A DNA stretch of 32,395 bases from CBDUXP01 sp965371225 [NCBI: uncultured bacterium] (GCA_965371225.1 CBDUXP010000044.1:1-32395); one strand, 5' to 3'. Numbered from the stretch's first letter, positions 1 through 8,329 are shown. The notes: generated by a model not told the origin, from the letters alone. Program-made: numbers and translations.

Positions 1-289
1 GCGCGCCCTTGGCCTCCAGGTCCTTCACCGTCGCGTCCACGTCGTCCACCTCGAACGCCACGTGCTGGATGCCCGGCCCGTGTTTCGCGAGAAACCGGCC
101 AATGGGTCCGTTCGCGTCTATCGGTTCCAATAACTCCAGCTCGCTCTCGCCCACCGGGATGAACGCGATGCGCATGTCCTCGAACTCTTCCGTGTGCGAC
201 GGCGGCAGCCCCAGCACGTCGCGATAAAACGCGACCGCCTCGTCAAGATTCTTCACGGCGATGCCGAGATGGTTGATTTTTGTGATCAT
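1..289 (-). CDS. mce: Methylmalonyl-CoA epimerase (VOC/glyoxalase fold), 3' end outside window
   Basis: The 96 visible codons start MITKINHLGIAVKNLDEAV and continue with a metal-binding vicinal-oxygen-chelate half: H7 in 'INHLGIAV', a glutamate in 'ELELLEP', and a second half opening with 'GIQHVAFEVDDV'. This is the usual order of ligands in methylmalonyl-CoA epimerase, which interconverts (R)- and (S)-methylmalonyl-CoA in propionate metabolism. The family is usually about 130-145 residues, so roughly a quarter is missing off the left edge. The ATG at 289 sits 9 bases after the stop of the glycosyltransferase gene, so the two may be co-transcribed. Both mutase subunits lie at the far right of the window, which supports the pathway assignment. 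A generic glyoxalase is possible but less likely given the residues. Confidence 0.88.
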   Translation of the reverse strand, partial: MITKINHLGIAVKNLDEAVAFYRDVLGLPPSHTEEFEDMRIAFIPVGESELELLEPIDANGPIGRFLAKHGPGIQHVAFEVDDVDATVKDLEAKGA

Positions 290-298
290 GCGCGCCGT

Positions 299-1303
299 TC
301 ATCGCCTCGAAGCCGCAAGTATACCGGCAGGATGGCCGGCCGGCATGCCCACCGCCGCGAGGACCGCGCGAATGTCCGACGCGTCGGCGCGCGCCCCCGG
401 TCCACAGGCGACCGGCAGGACCGTCACGTGCGCACCGCGCGGCGTCCACACGGGCGGATCGCTGGCCGCGCCGAAGAGCGCCACGGTGGGCACGCCCAAC
501 GCGGCCGCCAGGTGAGTAGTGCCCGAATCGTTGCCGAGCCACGCGCCGCAATGACTCACGATGCCCGCGAGCAGCGGCAGCGGCAGGTTGCACCCCACCG
601 CGTCGCTCACCCCGTTCCACGCATCGTTTGCAACGCCGCCATCGGTTTCGGCGGGCCCCAACAGGACCACTACGTGCGCCGCGCCCCGTTCGCGCACCGT
701 ACGTGCGACTTGCTGGAACGCGTCGGCCGGCCAGTTCTTTTTCGGGCTGCCGCTGCCGGGATGAAGCGCGAGCACGGGCCGTGCGTCCGGCGGCAGCCGC
801 TCCGCCAGCCACCGTTCCCCCGCCGCCGCGTCGGCCGGGTGCAGCGTAAGTGGCGGGCCGGGAATCGACGGATACAGATCGATAGCGCGCAGCGCACGCG
901 CAAGATGCTCCGCGTGGGGGCGCCCGCCTCGCGGACCGAACGGCGGCGCCACCACCACCCGCGCCACGCCCGCGGCGTGCAACGTCGGCTCCAACGTCCC
1001 GTCCGGGTCATGCACCCACGCGATAGCCCGCGCGTAACCCGCGCACCACTGCCGCAGAGATTCCGGCAGCGTGTCATCGGCGAACAACGGGAGCCATTCC
1101 GCCGCGTTCACGTCCCGCGCCTCATCCACCAGTCCACACCGCTGCAGCAACCCGCCCGCGGCCGGGTTCGCCAGCAACGTCATCGGCCCCGCGGGAAACG
1201 CGGCACGCAGGGCGCGCAGGCTGGGCACCGCCCCGAGCAGGTCGCCCAGCGCGCCGCGATGTATTGCGAGCGTGCCGCGCGCCCGTGCATTGACCGCCCC
1301 CAC
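299..1303 (-). CDS. Glycosyltransferase family 9 (LPS heptosyltransferase-like)
   Basis: The predicted 334-residue protein has the GT9 layout. An N-terminal Rossmann domain opens with 'IHRGALGDLLGAVPSLRAL' (residues 14-32), carrying the G-A-L-G-D-L acceptor-side motif. The C-terminal nucleotide-sugar domain has 'LHPGSGSPKKNWP' (180-192) and 'GNDSGTTHLAAALGVPTVAL' (257-276). Family members transfer heptose from ADP-heptose to lipid A-core at the inner membrane, so an outer membrane is implied; the exact sugar cannot be told. I chose the GTG at 1303 because AGGAG lies 5 bases upstream. Upstream in-frame codons would run far into the divergent methyltransferase and look like random arginine/proline-rich sequence. 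The divergent neighbour starts only 23 bases away. Confidence 0.85.
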   Translation of the reverse strand: MGAVNARARGTLAIHRGALGDLLGAVPSLRALRAAFPAGPMTLLANPAAGGLLQRCGLVDEARDVNAAEWLPLFADDTLPESLRQWCAGYARAIAWVHDPDGTLEPTLHAAGVARVVVAPPFGPRGGRPHAEHLARALRAIDLYPSIPGPPLTLHPADAAAGERWLAERLPPDARPVLALHPGSGSPKKNWPADAFQQVARTVRERGAAHVVVLLGPAETDGGVANDAWNGVSDAVGCNLPLPLLAGIVSHCGAWLGNDSGTTHLAAALGVPTVALFGAASDPPVWTPRGAHVTVLPVACGPGARADASDIRAVLAAVGMPAGHPAGILAASRR

Positions 1304-1326
1304 GGCGCCTCCTAGAGTATGGCCCC

Positions 1327-2088
1327 GTGGCACGGAACCTGTGGCAGGACGATACGGTGGCGTGGTTTCGTCGGGCGCTGCAGGAGAGCGGGCTGGCGGA
1401 CGCCGCGATGGAGGTGCTCGGCCCGCTGGTGCGCCCGCAGGATACGGTGCTCGACCTGGGCTGCGGGCCGGGCACGCTGAGCATCCCGCTCGCCCAGCGG
1501 GTGGCGCGGGTGACGGCACTCGATTCCAGCGAGGCCATGCTGCGCGGGCTGCGGGAAGACGCCGAGGCCGCGGGCCTGACCAACATCACCTGCGTACACC
1601 GCGACTGGGACGCGGCCAAGGCGACGCTCGATCGGCACGACGTGGTGCTGATCGCCAACGCGCCGGGCATCGTGCGCGACGTGCCGGCGTTCCTGCCGGT
1701 GGCGCACGCCCTGGCGCGGCGGTACGTGGTGATCATCCTCGGGGCGGGCGGCCGGCGGACGGACAAGTTCTTCAATCGGGAATTGCGCGCGCTGCTCGGG
1801 CTGCCGGCGCCCACCCGGCGCAAAGATTACCTGGAACAGTACACCGCCCTGCACGCGCACGGGGTATGCGCCAACGTGCGCATCATCGCGTACGATTTCG
1901 ACCAGCCGTTCGCCGACTGGGCGGACGCCGTGGCGTTTCACCGCGCGCACCTGCGGTTGGAGACGGACGCGCACGACGCGGCGATCGAGGCGTTCCTGCG
2001 GGAGCGGCTGACGGAGACGGGGGCGGGGCCGCGGCTGCCCATGCCGAAGCGCAGTGCGGTCATGTGGTGGGCGCCGCCCGGCGCGTAG
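1327..2088 (+). CDS. Class I SAM-dependent methyltransferase
   Basis: The 253-residue protein carries motif I 'VLDLGCGPG' (41-49) and an acidic motif II region 'VTALDSSEAM' (62-71), the standard AdoMet pocket of Rossmann methyltransferases. A C-terminal segment is rich in Trp/Pro and ends 'MWWAPPGA'. The substrate is not readable. The start is a GTG at 1327 with no good Shine-Dalgarno; an internal ATG is possible but would cut off the N-terminal helix. It is divergent from the GT9 gene and convergent with pilT, with only 6 bases before pilT's stop, leaving no room for a separate terminator. It could modify a surface glycan made by the neighbour, but that is a guess from position. Confidence 0.82.
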   Translation: MARNLWQDDTVAWFRRALQESGLADAAMEVLGPLVRPQDTVLDLGCGPGTLSIPLAQRVARVTALDSSEAMLRGLREDAEAAGLTNITCVHRDWDAAKATLDRHDVVLIANAPGIVRDVPAFLPVAHALARRYVVIILGAGGRRTDKFFNRELRALLGLPAPTRRKDYLEQYTALHAHGVCANVRIIAYDFDQPFADWADAVAFHRAHLRLETDAHDAAIEAFLRERLTETGAGPRLPMPKRSAVMWWAPPGA

Positions 2089-2094
2089 CGGACG

Positions 2095-3216
2095 TTAATT
2101 CCCGTCCAGGATGATCTGGGGATTACTCACGTTGTTGACGGCCGTGTCGAACGACACGATGCCCCGCATGTAGAGATTCTTGATCGACGTGTCGAGCGTG
2201 ACCATGCCGTCCTTCGTGTGCGTCTCCATGATGCTGTAAATCTGGTGCGTCTTCCCCTCGCGGATGAGGTTGCCGATCGCGGCATTCTTGCGCAGGATTT
2301 CCACGGCCATGACGCGGCCCGTCCCGTTCGCCCGCGGCAGGAGGCGCTGCGAGATCACCGCGAGCAACGACATGGCGAGCTGAATCCGAATCTGCTGCTG
2401 CTGGTGCGCGGGGAAGACGTCCACGATGCGGTCGATAGTCTGGCTCGCGTCGTTGGTGTGCAGGGTCGCGATGACCAAGTGCCCAGTCTCGGCGGCGGTT
2501 AAGGCGGAAGAGATCGTTTCCAAATCGCGCATCTCGCCGACCAGTATCACGTCCGGGTCCTGGCGGAGCACGTACTTCAGCGCGGCCGCGAACGAGGCCG
2601 TGTCCTCGCCCACCTCGCGCTGGTCCACGACGCCCTTCTTGTGCTCGTGCACGTACTCGATCGGATCCTCGATGGTGATGATGTGGCATTTGCGATGGGA
2701 GTTGATCAGGTCGATGAGCGCAGCCTGCGTCGTGGTCTTCCCGTGGCCGGTGGGGCCCGTCACCAGGATCAGGCCCTGCGCCCGGAACGCGAATTTCTGC
2801 ACCACCTTGGGCATGCCCAATTCTTCGAGACGGGGCAGCCGGCTGGGGATGGCCCGGAAGGCGGCGGCCACCGATCCCTTCTGGTAGTAGACGTTGACGC
2901 GGAAGCGATGCTTCGCGTCCACGGCCGCGAGCGACAGGTCCAGTTCTTTGCGCTCCTCGAACTGCGCGCGCTGCTTCGGATCGAGCACGCTGTACACGAG
3001 CCGCTGCGTTTCCGCGGCGTTCAGGTGCGCAAACGGGGTGACTTCCAGTTCGCCGTTGACGCGCACCCAGGGCGCAGACCCGGCGGTGATGAGCAGGTCG
3101 GACGCGCTGTGTTCGATGGTGTAGTCCAGCAGCGTCTTGATATTGACTTCTCCCGACACCGGGACAGGCGGCGGCGCTTTGGCGCGGGCGGGTTTGGTCT
3201 TCGGCACGTTTGCCAT
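2095..3216 (-). CDS. pilT: Type IV pilus retraction ATPase PilT
   Basis: The 373-residue protein has every PilT hallmark in order. These are Walker A 'GPTGHGKT' (154-161), Asp box 'IEDPIEY' (182-188), Walker B with 'VGEMRD' (226-231), His box 'GHLVIATLHT' (245-254) and, near the C-terminus, 'AAIGNLIREGKTHQI' (312-326). The last matches the A-I-R-N-L-I-R-E-G-K segment that marks true retraction ATPases, except that Arg is Gly here. It drives pilus retraction as a cytoplasmic hexamer at the pilus base. The N-terminal 20 residues are Lys/Pro-rich and extra. It follows the PilU-like gene by 9 bases. There is no Shine-Dalgarno before ATG 3216, and a TGTTATAAT element overlaps the upstream stop codon, so an independent leaderless transcript is possible. 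Confidence 0.95.
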   Translation of the reverse strand: MANVPKTKPARAKAPPPVPVSGEVNIKTLLDYTIEHSASDLLITAGSAPWVRVNGELEVTPFAHLNAAETQRLVYSVLDPKQRAQFEERKELDLSLAAVDAKHRFRVNVYYQKGSVAAAFRAIPSRLPRLEELGMPKVVQKFAFRAQGLILVTGPTGHGKTTTQAALIDLINSHRKCHIITIEDPIEYVHEHKKGVVDQREVGEDTASFAAALKYVLRQDPDVILVGEMRDLETISSALTAAETGHLVIATLHTNDASQTIDRIVDVFPAHQQQQIRIQLAMSLLAVISQRLLPRANGTGRVMAVEILRKNAAIGNLIREGKTHQIYSIMETHTKDGMVTLDTSIKNLYMRGIVSFDTAVNNVSNPQIILDGN

Positions 3217-3224
3217 AGCGTTCT

Positions 3225-3233
3225 ATTATAACA
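3225..3233 (-). promoter_or_regulatory. Extended -10 promoter candidate for pilT
   Basis: The minus strand reads TGTTATAAT, a perfect TGn extended -10 joined to a consensus TATAAT, inside otherwise GC-rich sequence. It overlaps the TAA stop of the upstream PilU-like gene. Transcription would begin about 7 bases downstream, at or within a few bases of the pilT ATG at 3216. No convincing -35 is visible at the usual spacing, which fits an extended -10 promoter. Confidence 0.5.
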
Positions 3234-4422
3234 AGTCGTAACGACTCTCCGGCTCGGCGGGCGGCTCCGGTGAGTCGGGTGGGTCGGAAACGGCCTCTGG
3301 GGATTCAGCGGCGGCAGCGGCCGAGGCCGCCTGTTGCCGCATCGCTTCGCCCCCACTGTACATGCCCGACAGGTGGAGTTCCAACTGGTCCGCGTTGGGC
3401 GCGTGGGCGAGGGCGGCCTCGCGGGAGATGGCGCCGGCCTGTACGAGCCGGGTGAGCGAGCGCTGGAACGATTCCACCTCGGGGGTGCGGCCCGAGTGCA
3501 GGAGTTCGGCCAGCCCGCTCGTGTCCCCCGCTTGCAGGTACTTCTGCACCAGCGCGGTCGCGGTGAGCAGTTCCGTCGCGGGGATGCGCGCCGTCCCGTC
3601 CGCCGTCTCGATCAGCCGCATGCACAAAATCCCCACCAGACTCTGCGCCAGCTCCACGCGCACGAACTGCTGCTGGTCCGGCGGAAAGTAATTGAGCAAC
3701 CGTTCCACGGTGCTCATGGCATCGGTCGTGTGCAGCGTGGTGAGCACCAGATGGCCGGTCATCGCCGCGCCCAGCGCCACGCGCATGGTGTCCAGGTCGC
3801 GCATCTCCCCGATCACGATCACATCCGGCGACTGGCGCACCACGTGCCGCAGCGCATCGCTGAAACTGTTCGTGTCGTACCCCACCTCCCGCTGCTCGAT
3901 GAGGCACTGCCGGTCCGCGTAGAGGTACTCGATGGGATCCTCGATGGTCACGATGTGCCGGGCGCGGCCGGCGTTCATGAGTTCGACCATCGCGCTCAGG
4001 GTGGTGGACTTGCCGCTCCCGGTCGCGCCGGCCACGATCACCAGGCCCCGGCGATACTCCGCCCACTCGCCCAGGACCGGCGGCAAGTGCAGCGCCTCCA
4101 GGGACAGGTCCCCCGCGCGCACCCACCGGATCGCCATGCCGATGTGGCCGCGCTGCCGGAAACAGTTCACCCGGAACCGCTCTCCGTCCGCGCTGCGGTA
4201 CGCCACATCCAAGTCCGGGCGCTGCGCAAAACCTTCGCGCTGCGGTTCGGTCAAGACGAGGGCGAGCACCTGCGCCAGGTGCTCCGCCGTCAGGACCCGG
4301 TGTTCGAGCGGCTGCACCGCGCCGTACACCCGGACGTACGGCACCTGGTCCACCTTCAGGTACAAATCCGACGCGTCCATCTCGACCATGATGCGCAGCA
4401 GCTCCTGGAACCCCTTGCTCAT
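3226..4422 (-). CDS. pilU: PilT/PilU-family pilus ATPase
   Basis: The 398-residue protein is a second PilT-family ATPase: Walker A 'GATGSGKS' (132-139), Asp box 'IEDPIEY' (160-166), Walker B 'VIVIGEMRD' (201-209), His box 'GHLVLTTLHT' (223-232). It lacks the A-I-R-N-L-I-R segment of PilT and ends in an Ala/Glu/Pro-rich tail (about 360-398). Both features are PilU-like, so it is probably the PilT-dependent accessory retraction ATPase. The ATG at 4422 is preceded by GGAGG at 7 bases and overlaps the lipB stop as ATGA, implying translational coupling. The name pilU is by resemblance; 'PilT2' would be equally defensible. Confidence 0.85.
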   Translation of the reverse strand: MSKGFQELLRIMVEMDASDLYLKVDQVPYVRVYGAVQPLEHRVLTAEHLAQVLALVLTEPQREGFAQRPDLDVAYRSADGERFRVNCFRQRGHIGMAIRWVRAGDLSLEALHLPPVLGEWAEYRRGLVIVAGATGSGKSTTLSAMVELMNAGRARHIVTIEDPIEYLYADRQCLIEQREVGYDTNSFSDALRHVVRQSPDVIVIGEMRDLDTMRVALGAAMTGHLVLTTLHTTDAMSTVERLLNYFPPDQQQFVRVELAQSLVGILCMRLIETADGTARIPATELLTATALVQKYLQAGDTSGLAELLHSGRTPEVESFQRSLTRLVQAGAISREAALAHAPNADQLELHLSGMYSGGEAMRQQAASAAAAAESPEAVSDPPDSPEPPAEPESRYDLL

Positions 4423-5099
4423 GGACCGACCTCCGCGGGCACGGCGGCGTCCACCGGCTCCAGGTCGAAGCACGCGGCGAGCGTCCGGGTCAACTCGCGC
4501 CCCACGGTCCACACGCCGGGCGTCGCATCGCCCAGGAAGTGCGCGACACTGGTGACGGGCCGGTCCGCGATGCCACACGGCGTGATCCACTGGAAATGCC
4601 GCAGGTCCGGCGCCACGTTGATGGCCGTGCCGTGGAACGTCACCCACCGGCGCACGCCGATGCCGATGGCCGCAATCTTCCCCGCGGACGTCCACACGCC
4701 GGTGTAGGGCGGGTCGCGCCACGCGTCGATGTCGCACGCGCGCAGGCAGTCGATGACCGCCTGCTCCAGGGTGCGCAGCATCCAGCCCACGTCCCGGCGG
4801 TGGGCGTTGAGATCGAGGATGGGATACGCCACCAGTTGTCCCGGGCCGTGGTAGGTCACGTCGCCGCCGCGATCCACTTCCAGGCACTCCACGCCCGCCG
4901 CCGCGAGCCGGGCCCGGTCCGCGCGCACGTGCGCCGCGACCGCGCGCCCGCCCAGCGTGATGACCGGCGGGTGTTCCACGAGGAATAATGTATCCGCCGT
5001 GCTGCCGCCGCGCATCGCTTCCACGGCAGCCCGCTGCCGGGCCCACGCCGCCTGGTACGCGCACCGGCCCAGGTGGATCACGTGCAACTGCCGCGTCAT
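4419..5099 (-). CDS. lipB: Octanoyl-[acyl carrier protein]:protein N-octanoyltransferase LipB
   Basis: LipB moves octanoate from acyl carrier protein to lipoyl domains of 2-oxoacid dehydrogenases and GcvH, the first step of lipoate assembly in the cytoplasm. The 226-residue protein has the signature 'RGGDVTYHGPGQ' (77-88), the catalytic lysine K141 in 'GKIAAIGI', 'TFHG' (154-157) and the catalytic cysteine C175 in 'TPCGI'. Its length is normal for the family. It overlaps both neighbours by 4 bases (ATGA), joining it to the glutaredoxin-like gene upstream and the PilU-like gene downstream. The partner lipA is not in the window, so the cell must carry it elsewhere. Confidence 0.95.
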   Translation of the reverse strand: MTRQLHVIHLGRCAYQAAWARQRAAVEAMRGGSTADTLFLVEHPPVITLGGRAVAAHVRADRARLAAAGVECLEVDRGGDVTYHGPGQLVAYPILDLNAHRRDVGWMLRTLEQAVIDCLRACDIDAWRDPPYTGVWTSAGKIAAIGIGVRRWVTFHGTAINVAPDLRHFQWITPCGIADRPVTSVAHFLGDATPGVWTVGRELTRTLAACFDLEPVDAAVPAEVGP

Positions 5100-5362
5100 C
5101 GGCGTTCCACCGCGTGGGCGATCTGTTGTTCCACGATCGCGGGCGGAATGCGGCCCCAGCCGATCTCGCGCCCATCCACGGTAACCACCGGCACCCGGTC
5201 GCCGTGCTGCGCCCGCAGTGTCGCATCCTCGTCCACGTTGATGGTGTTCATGTCGAATGGGAACCGTCGTTGCAATCGCGCGAGGTGTTCCAGCACTTCA
5301 TCACACAGGCAGCAGCCGGGCCGGGTCAATACGCGCACGTGACAGGACGCGGCCGCAGTCAT
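5096..5362 (-). CDS. Small glutaredoxin-like (DUF836-type) thiol protein
   Basis: The 88-residue protein has a thioredoxin-fold pattern: 'VRVLTRPGCCLCDEV' (9-23) with a C-x-x-C pair at C17 and C20, then 'INVDEDATL' and a cis-proline at P58 in 'DRVPVV', then a Gly-rich strand. It is likely a cytoplasmic thiol-disulfide reductase; the substrate is unknown. I start it at ATG 5362, which overlaps the stop of the DUF362 gene as ATGA. Its own stop overlaps the lipB start in the same way. An upstream in-frame start would add 26 residues lying inside the previous gene and unlike any glutaredoxin. Confidence 0.8.
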   Translation of the reverse strand: MTAAASCHVRVLTRPGCCLCDEVLEHLARLQRRFPFDMNTINVDEDATLRAQHGDRVPVVTVDGREIGWGRIPPAIVEQQIAHAVERR

Positions 5363-6489
5363 ACATACTCCTCGTAGAGGCGGCCCCACGCCGTCTCCAT
5401 CGCATCGCTCACCCGCTGTTTCCCGATCAGCGGATGCCACATCATGTCCCGATACGCGCGCCGTGCCAAATCGAGGGCCGGCGCGCCGGCGGCGCCTGCA
5501 CGCGCGGCCACCTGGGCCGCGGGGCCGGGCGCAAACCCTGCACGCGCGCGCGCCGTGCGTTGGGCCGATTCGAACCGGAAATTCACGCCGGCGATATCAT
5601 CCCCCACCAGCGCAATCTCTTCAATCCGGCCCACGCCGAGCCCGCGCGCCGCCGCCTCGCGGATCGCCGGCACGTCGAGCGGATCGATCCCCATGAGCTT
5701 GCCGGCGACCGCATCCAACGCGACGAAATCCCGGCTGGCGAGGAGGACGTTCTTCACGTGCGGCTCCGGCCCGCCCGGCCGCCGCTCGTCCACCGCGAAG
5801 GTGCCGTCCATGACCGCCAGCGCGCCGGCGTGCACTTCCTGTTGGACGGCGAGCAGGTCGACCAAGGCGCTGTGGGTCACGGGGCGGGACCAGTGCGGCC
5901 GCCGCCGCAGCAAGGAGCCGCCGAGACTCGCCATGGCGCCGCCGATCCCGGTGCGGGGATCGCTGCGGAGCGTGGGGAGGTGGATGATGTTCTGGTCGAG
6001 GAAGCGCGCGGGAACATCGACCCCGCCGAGGCTTACATCGTAGAGCACCGCCATCTTCGCGCGCGGCCGAATCCGGACCCACTCTTCCTCCCACAGATTC
6101 ACGTCTCGCACCTGGTGCGTCCCGGCGGTGACGGCGCGGAGCGTGTCGGCGTACGTGCTTCCCCCGGCCGCGTTCGTCGCGTGGCGATCGTGACAGGCAT
6201 ACAGGCGTTCGGCCGGAACCCCGGCGTCGCGCAACGCGTGGAGCACCCCGTCCACCTGCCACGGCGGACTGCACAGCCCCGGGAAGAACGTGCGATGGGC
6301 GCGCTGGGTTTTCAGGGCCGTATCCCGGTCGGGCGCCAGTGCGTCGGGCGCGCCCGCGAGCCGCAGCACCCGCGCGTAATCTTCGCGCACCGCGCCGGGG
6401 CTGGTCCAGACGACGGCGACCGTGGCCGCGCCACGAGCGGACGCGTACGCCGCTGCCACCGGGGCGGGACGAGTCAGGGCGGTAGGCAT
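5359..6489 (-). CDS. DUF362-domain protein
   Basis: The 376-residue protein matches my memory of the DUF362 family. Features are an early 'RAHRTFFPGLCSPPWQVDG' stretch (63-81), 'IIHLPTLRSDPRTGIGGAM' mid-protein, 'DGTFAVDE' and then 'VLLASRDFVALDAVAGKLMG'. The family is of unknown function and is sometimes attached to ferredoxin domains; no 4Fe-4S cysteine cluster is present here. The ATG at 6489 is 20 bases after the stop of the UbiA-type gene, so it is the second gene of that operon. Nothing in it identifies a substrate. Confidence 0.75.
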   Translation of the reverse strand: MPTALTRPAPVAAAYASARGAATVAVVWTSPGAVREDYARVLRLAGAPDALAPDRDTALKTQRAHRTFFPGLCSPPWQVDGVLHALRDAGVPAERLYACHDRHATNAAGGSTYADTLRAVTAGTHQVRDVNLWEEEWVRIRPRAKMAVLYDVSLGGVDVPARFLDQNIIHLPTLRSDPRTGIGGAMASLGGSLLRRRPHWSRPVTHSALVDLLAVQQEVHAGALAVMDGTFAVDERRPGGPEPHVKNVLLASRDFVALDAVAGKLMGIDPLDVPAIREAAARGLGVGRIEEIALVGDDIAGVNFRFESAQRTARARAGFAPGPAAQVAARAGAAGAPALDLARRAYRDMMWHPLIGKQRVSDAMETAWGRLYEEYV

Positions 6490-6509
6490 GCGCGCGCGGT
6501 GCGGGGGCG

Positions 6510-7448
6510 CTACCCCGCAAAGACGCCGCGGTACATGATGAGCGCGACGGCGAGCAACCAGCACACCACCGTGAGCTGGATGGCGCGGTCCCGGAGGAGC
6601 ACCGCGGTGGGGCTGCCCCCCTGATCGCGCTGAAACATCAGGTACAGGTAGCGGAAGATGCCGTACAACACGATCGGCACCGTCGCCACCAGCCAATGGG
6701 TGCCGTACTTCTTGAACTCGAATGCGTCGGGCGAGACCGTGAACAGCGCGTAGGACAGCACGGTGGAACTCGTCACCACCGCGATCATCTGATCGAGGAA
6801 GTGCAGGGAGTACTCCTGAAGGGAGCGCCGGTGGGCTGCGGCGTCGGCGCCCAGCAACACGATCTCATGCCGGCGCTTGGCGAGGCCCAGGAAGAGCGCC
6901 AGGAACAAGGTGCAGACGAGCAGCCAGGAGGAGATGGCCGCCCCCACCACGACGGCGCCCGCGGCCGCGCGGATGACGAAGCCGATGGCGATGGCGAACA
7001 CATCCAGGATCGCCTGATGCTTCAGGACGAAGGTATAGGCCACCACGAGCGCGAAGTAGCTCAAGGCCATGACCCCGAACAGGACGCCAAGCTGGAAGGC
7101 GAACGCGAGAGCGGCGACGGCCACGACACCCGCCCCCGTCAGCGCCAGCGCCGGCCGAATCTGGCCCGAGGCGAGGGGCCGCCGGCATTTCTCCGGATGG
7201 CGCCGGTCGGACTCGATGTCCTTGAAGTCGTTGATGACGTACTGGGCGCCGGCCAGCCCGCAGAACACGGCGAACGCCGCGAGGCTCCGCAGCAGCATGC
7301 CTTCGACGAAGAGCTTCTGGGCGAAGACGATCCCCGCAAAGACGATGAGGTTTTTCACCCACTGCGCGGGGCGCATGGCGCGAAGGAACCCCACGAGCGC
7401 GCCGCCCCGCGGCACGGCCGCGGCTCCCGTGTGCTCTGCCGTTTGCAT
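6510..7448 (-). CDS. UbiA-family prenyl-phosphate transferase (decaprenyl-phosphate phosphoribosyltransferase-like)
   Basis: This is a 312-residue polytopic membrane protein with about 8-9 hydrophobic segments. After 'MRPAQWVKNLIVFAGIVFA' (25-43) comes the Mg-binding 'NDFKDIESDRRHPEKCRRP' (73-91), carrying N-D-x-x-D-x-x-x-D, then 'LGLAKRRHEIVLLG' on a later loop. That combination is characteristic of the DPPR-synthase branch of the UbiA family, which puts phosphoribose on polyprenyl phosphate, rather than of quinone or heme prenyltransferases. The product would feed an arabinose- or ribose-containing cell-surface glycan. It is the first gene of the operon; a TTGACA promoter lies just upstream. 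No strong Shine-Dalgarno precedes ATG 7448. Confidence 0.8.
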   Translation of the reverse strand: MQTAEHTGAAAVPRGGALVGFLRAMRPAQWVKNLIVFAGIVFAQKLFVEGMLLRSLAAFAVFCGLAGAQYVINDFKDIESDRRHPEKCRRPLASGQIRPALALTGAGVVAVAALAFAFQLGVLFGVMALSYFALVVAYTFVLKHQAILDVFAIAIGFVIRAAAGAVVVGAAISSWLLVCTLFLALFLGLAKRRHEIVLLGADAAAHRRSLQEYSLHFLDQMIAVVTSSTVLSYALFTVSPDAFEFKKYGTHWLVATVPIVLYGIFRYLYLMFQRDQGGSPTAVLLRDRAIQLTVVCWLLAVALIMYRGVFAG

Positions 7449-7481
7449 GATGGGTCGCGGGCCTGCGGCCCGGAAACCGCC

Positions 7482-7511
7482 AGTATGGGGACCGGCGAAA
7501 AGCCCTGTCAA
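7482..7511 (-). promoter_or_regulatory. Promoter candidate for the UbiA-lipB-pilT operon
   Basis: The minus strand has a perfect TTGACA (-35, 7511-7506), an 18-base spacer and CATACT (-10, 7487-7482, 4 of 6 to consensus). Transcription would start near 7475, giving a leader of under 30 bases before ATG 7448. Confidence 0.6.
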
Positions 7512-7661
7512 GGCGGGGTTTCCCGGGGGGGCCGGCCGCGGACGGCGCCGGGAACCGTATGATATTCTGTTCAGGAACCCCGCTGGCGTGGTGCGGCCTT
7601 CCCATCCACGGCGGGGTTCCGATGCAGAAAGGGACGGCGCGCGCCGGGGATACCGAGTGCC

Positions 7662-8327
7662 ATGGGATTGAGCAGCAGTATGGTCGAGTATTACATCGAG
7701 GCCATCGACCAGCAGGGACGGCCGCAGACGCTCACCCTGGCCGCGAAAAACTCCACCATGGCCGACGAGCTGGTGCGGAGTCAGGGCCTGCAGCCGACGC
7801 TCATCACCCACGCGAAATCCCACGCCCGCAAAATCAAGGAACAGACGGCATCCCGCAAACGCCGCCGCCAGTTCGGCCTCAGCGGCCTCGCCGTCGTGTG
7901 CGTGGTGCTGCTGGCCGGCGTGGCCCTGTCACGCTACATCGTGTACCTGGAAGGGCAGCGGGGATTCACCCTCGATGCGATTCGCGGGGCCGCGGCGGAA
8001 GCGGGCGCCAGCGGCAGCGCCGTCGGAAGCGATGCGGAATTGACGGCATTCGCCCAGGACCTCTTCGGCGCCATGCACCTCAAATTCCCCGGCTTGATCC
8101 GCGGGCTCAACGTCAAGAGCGACTCGTTGATGTTCGTGTATCTGGATCCCGCCTCGGACGATCGCTCCCCGCAGGCCATTCGCCTGGTGACGCAAGCCCT
8201 GGCCCTGAGCCTGCAAGCCCACTTTCAGGCCGCGCAGTGCACCGTCCTGGTCCTCGAAAGTGGCGTCACCGTGGCGGACGCGCGGAGTTCAGCGGCCGGC
8301 GCAACGGTGAACATGCACATCGAGTAG
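7662..8327 (+). CDS. Hypothetical single-pass membrane protein
   Basis: I do not recognise this 221-residue protein. Residues 8-50 ('MVEYYIEAIDQQGRPQTLTL' onward) have the strand-helix look of the short N-terminal domain of GspF/PilC-type proteins. A basic patch 'SRKRRRQ' (64-70) precedes one transmembrane helix (about 72-90), followed by about 130 residues of predicted extracytoplasmic domain. The topology is therefore a small cytoplasmic domain inside and a larger one outside. The start is ATG 7662 (alternative ATG 7680, six codons later, with no better ribosome site). It is the only plus-strand gene between 2.1 and 24 kb and ends 2 bases from its convergent neighbour. Confidence 0.7.
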   Translation: MGLSSSMVEYYIEAIDQQGRPQTLTLAAKNSTMADELVRSQGLQPTLITHAKSHARKIKEQTASRKRRRQFGLSGLAVVCVVLLAGVALSRYIVYLEGQRGFTLDAIRGAAAEAGASGSAVGSDAELTAFAQDLFGAMHLKFPGLIRGLNVKSDSLMFVYLDPASDDRSPQAIRLVTQALALSLQAHFQAAQCTVLVLESGVTVADARSSAAGATVNMHIE

Positions 8328-8329
8328 GG

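Noticed and set aside
3334-4707. Long plus-strand frame opposite pilU and lipB
   Set aside because: It spans two real genes on the other strand and has no family features.
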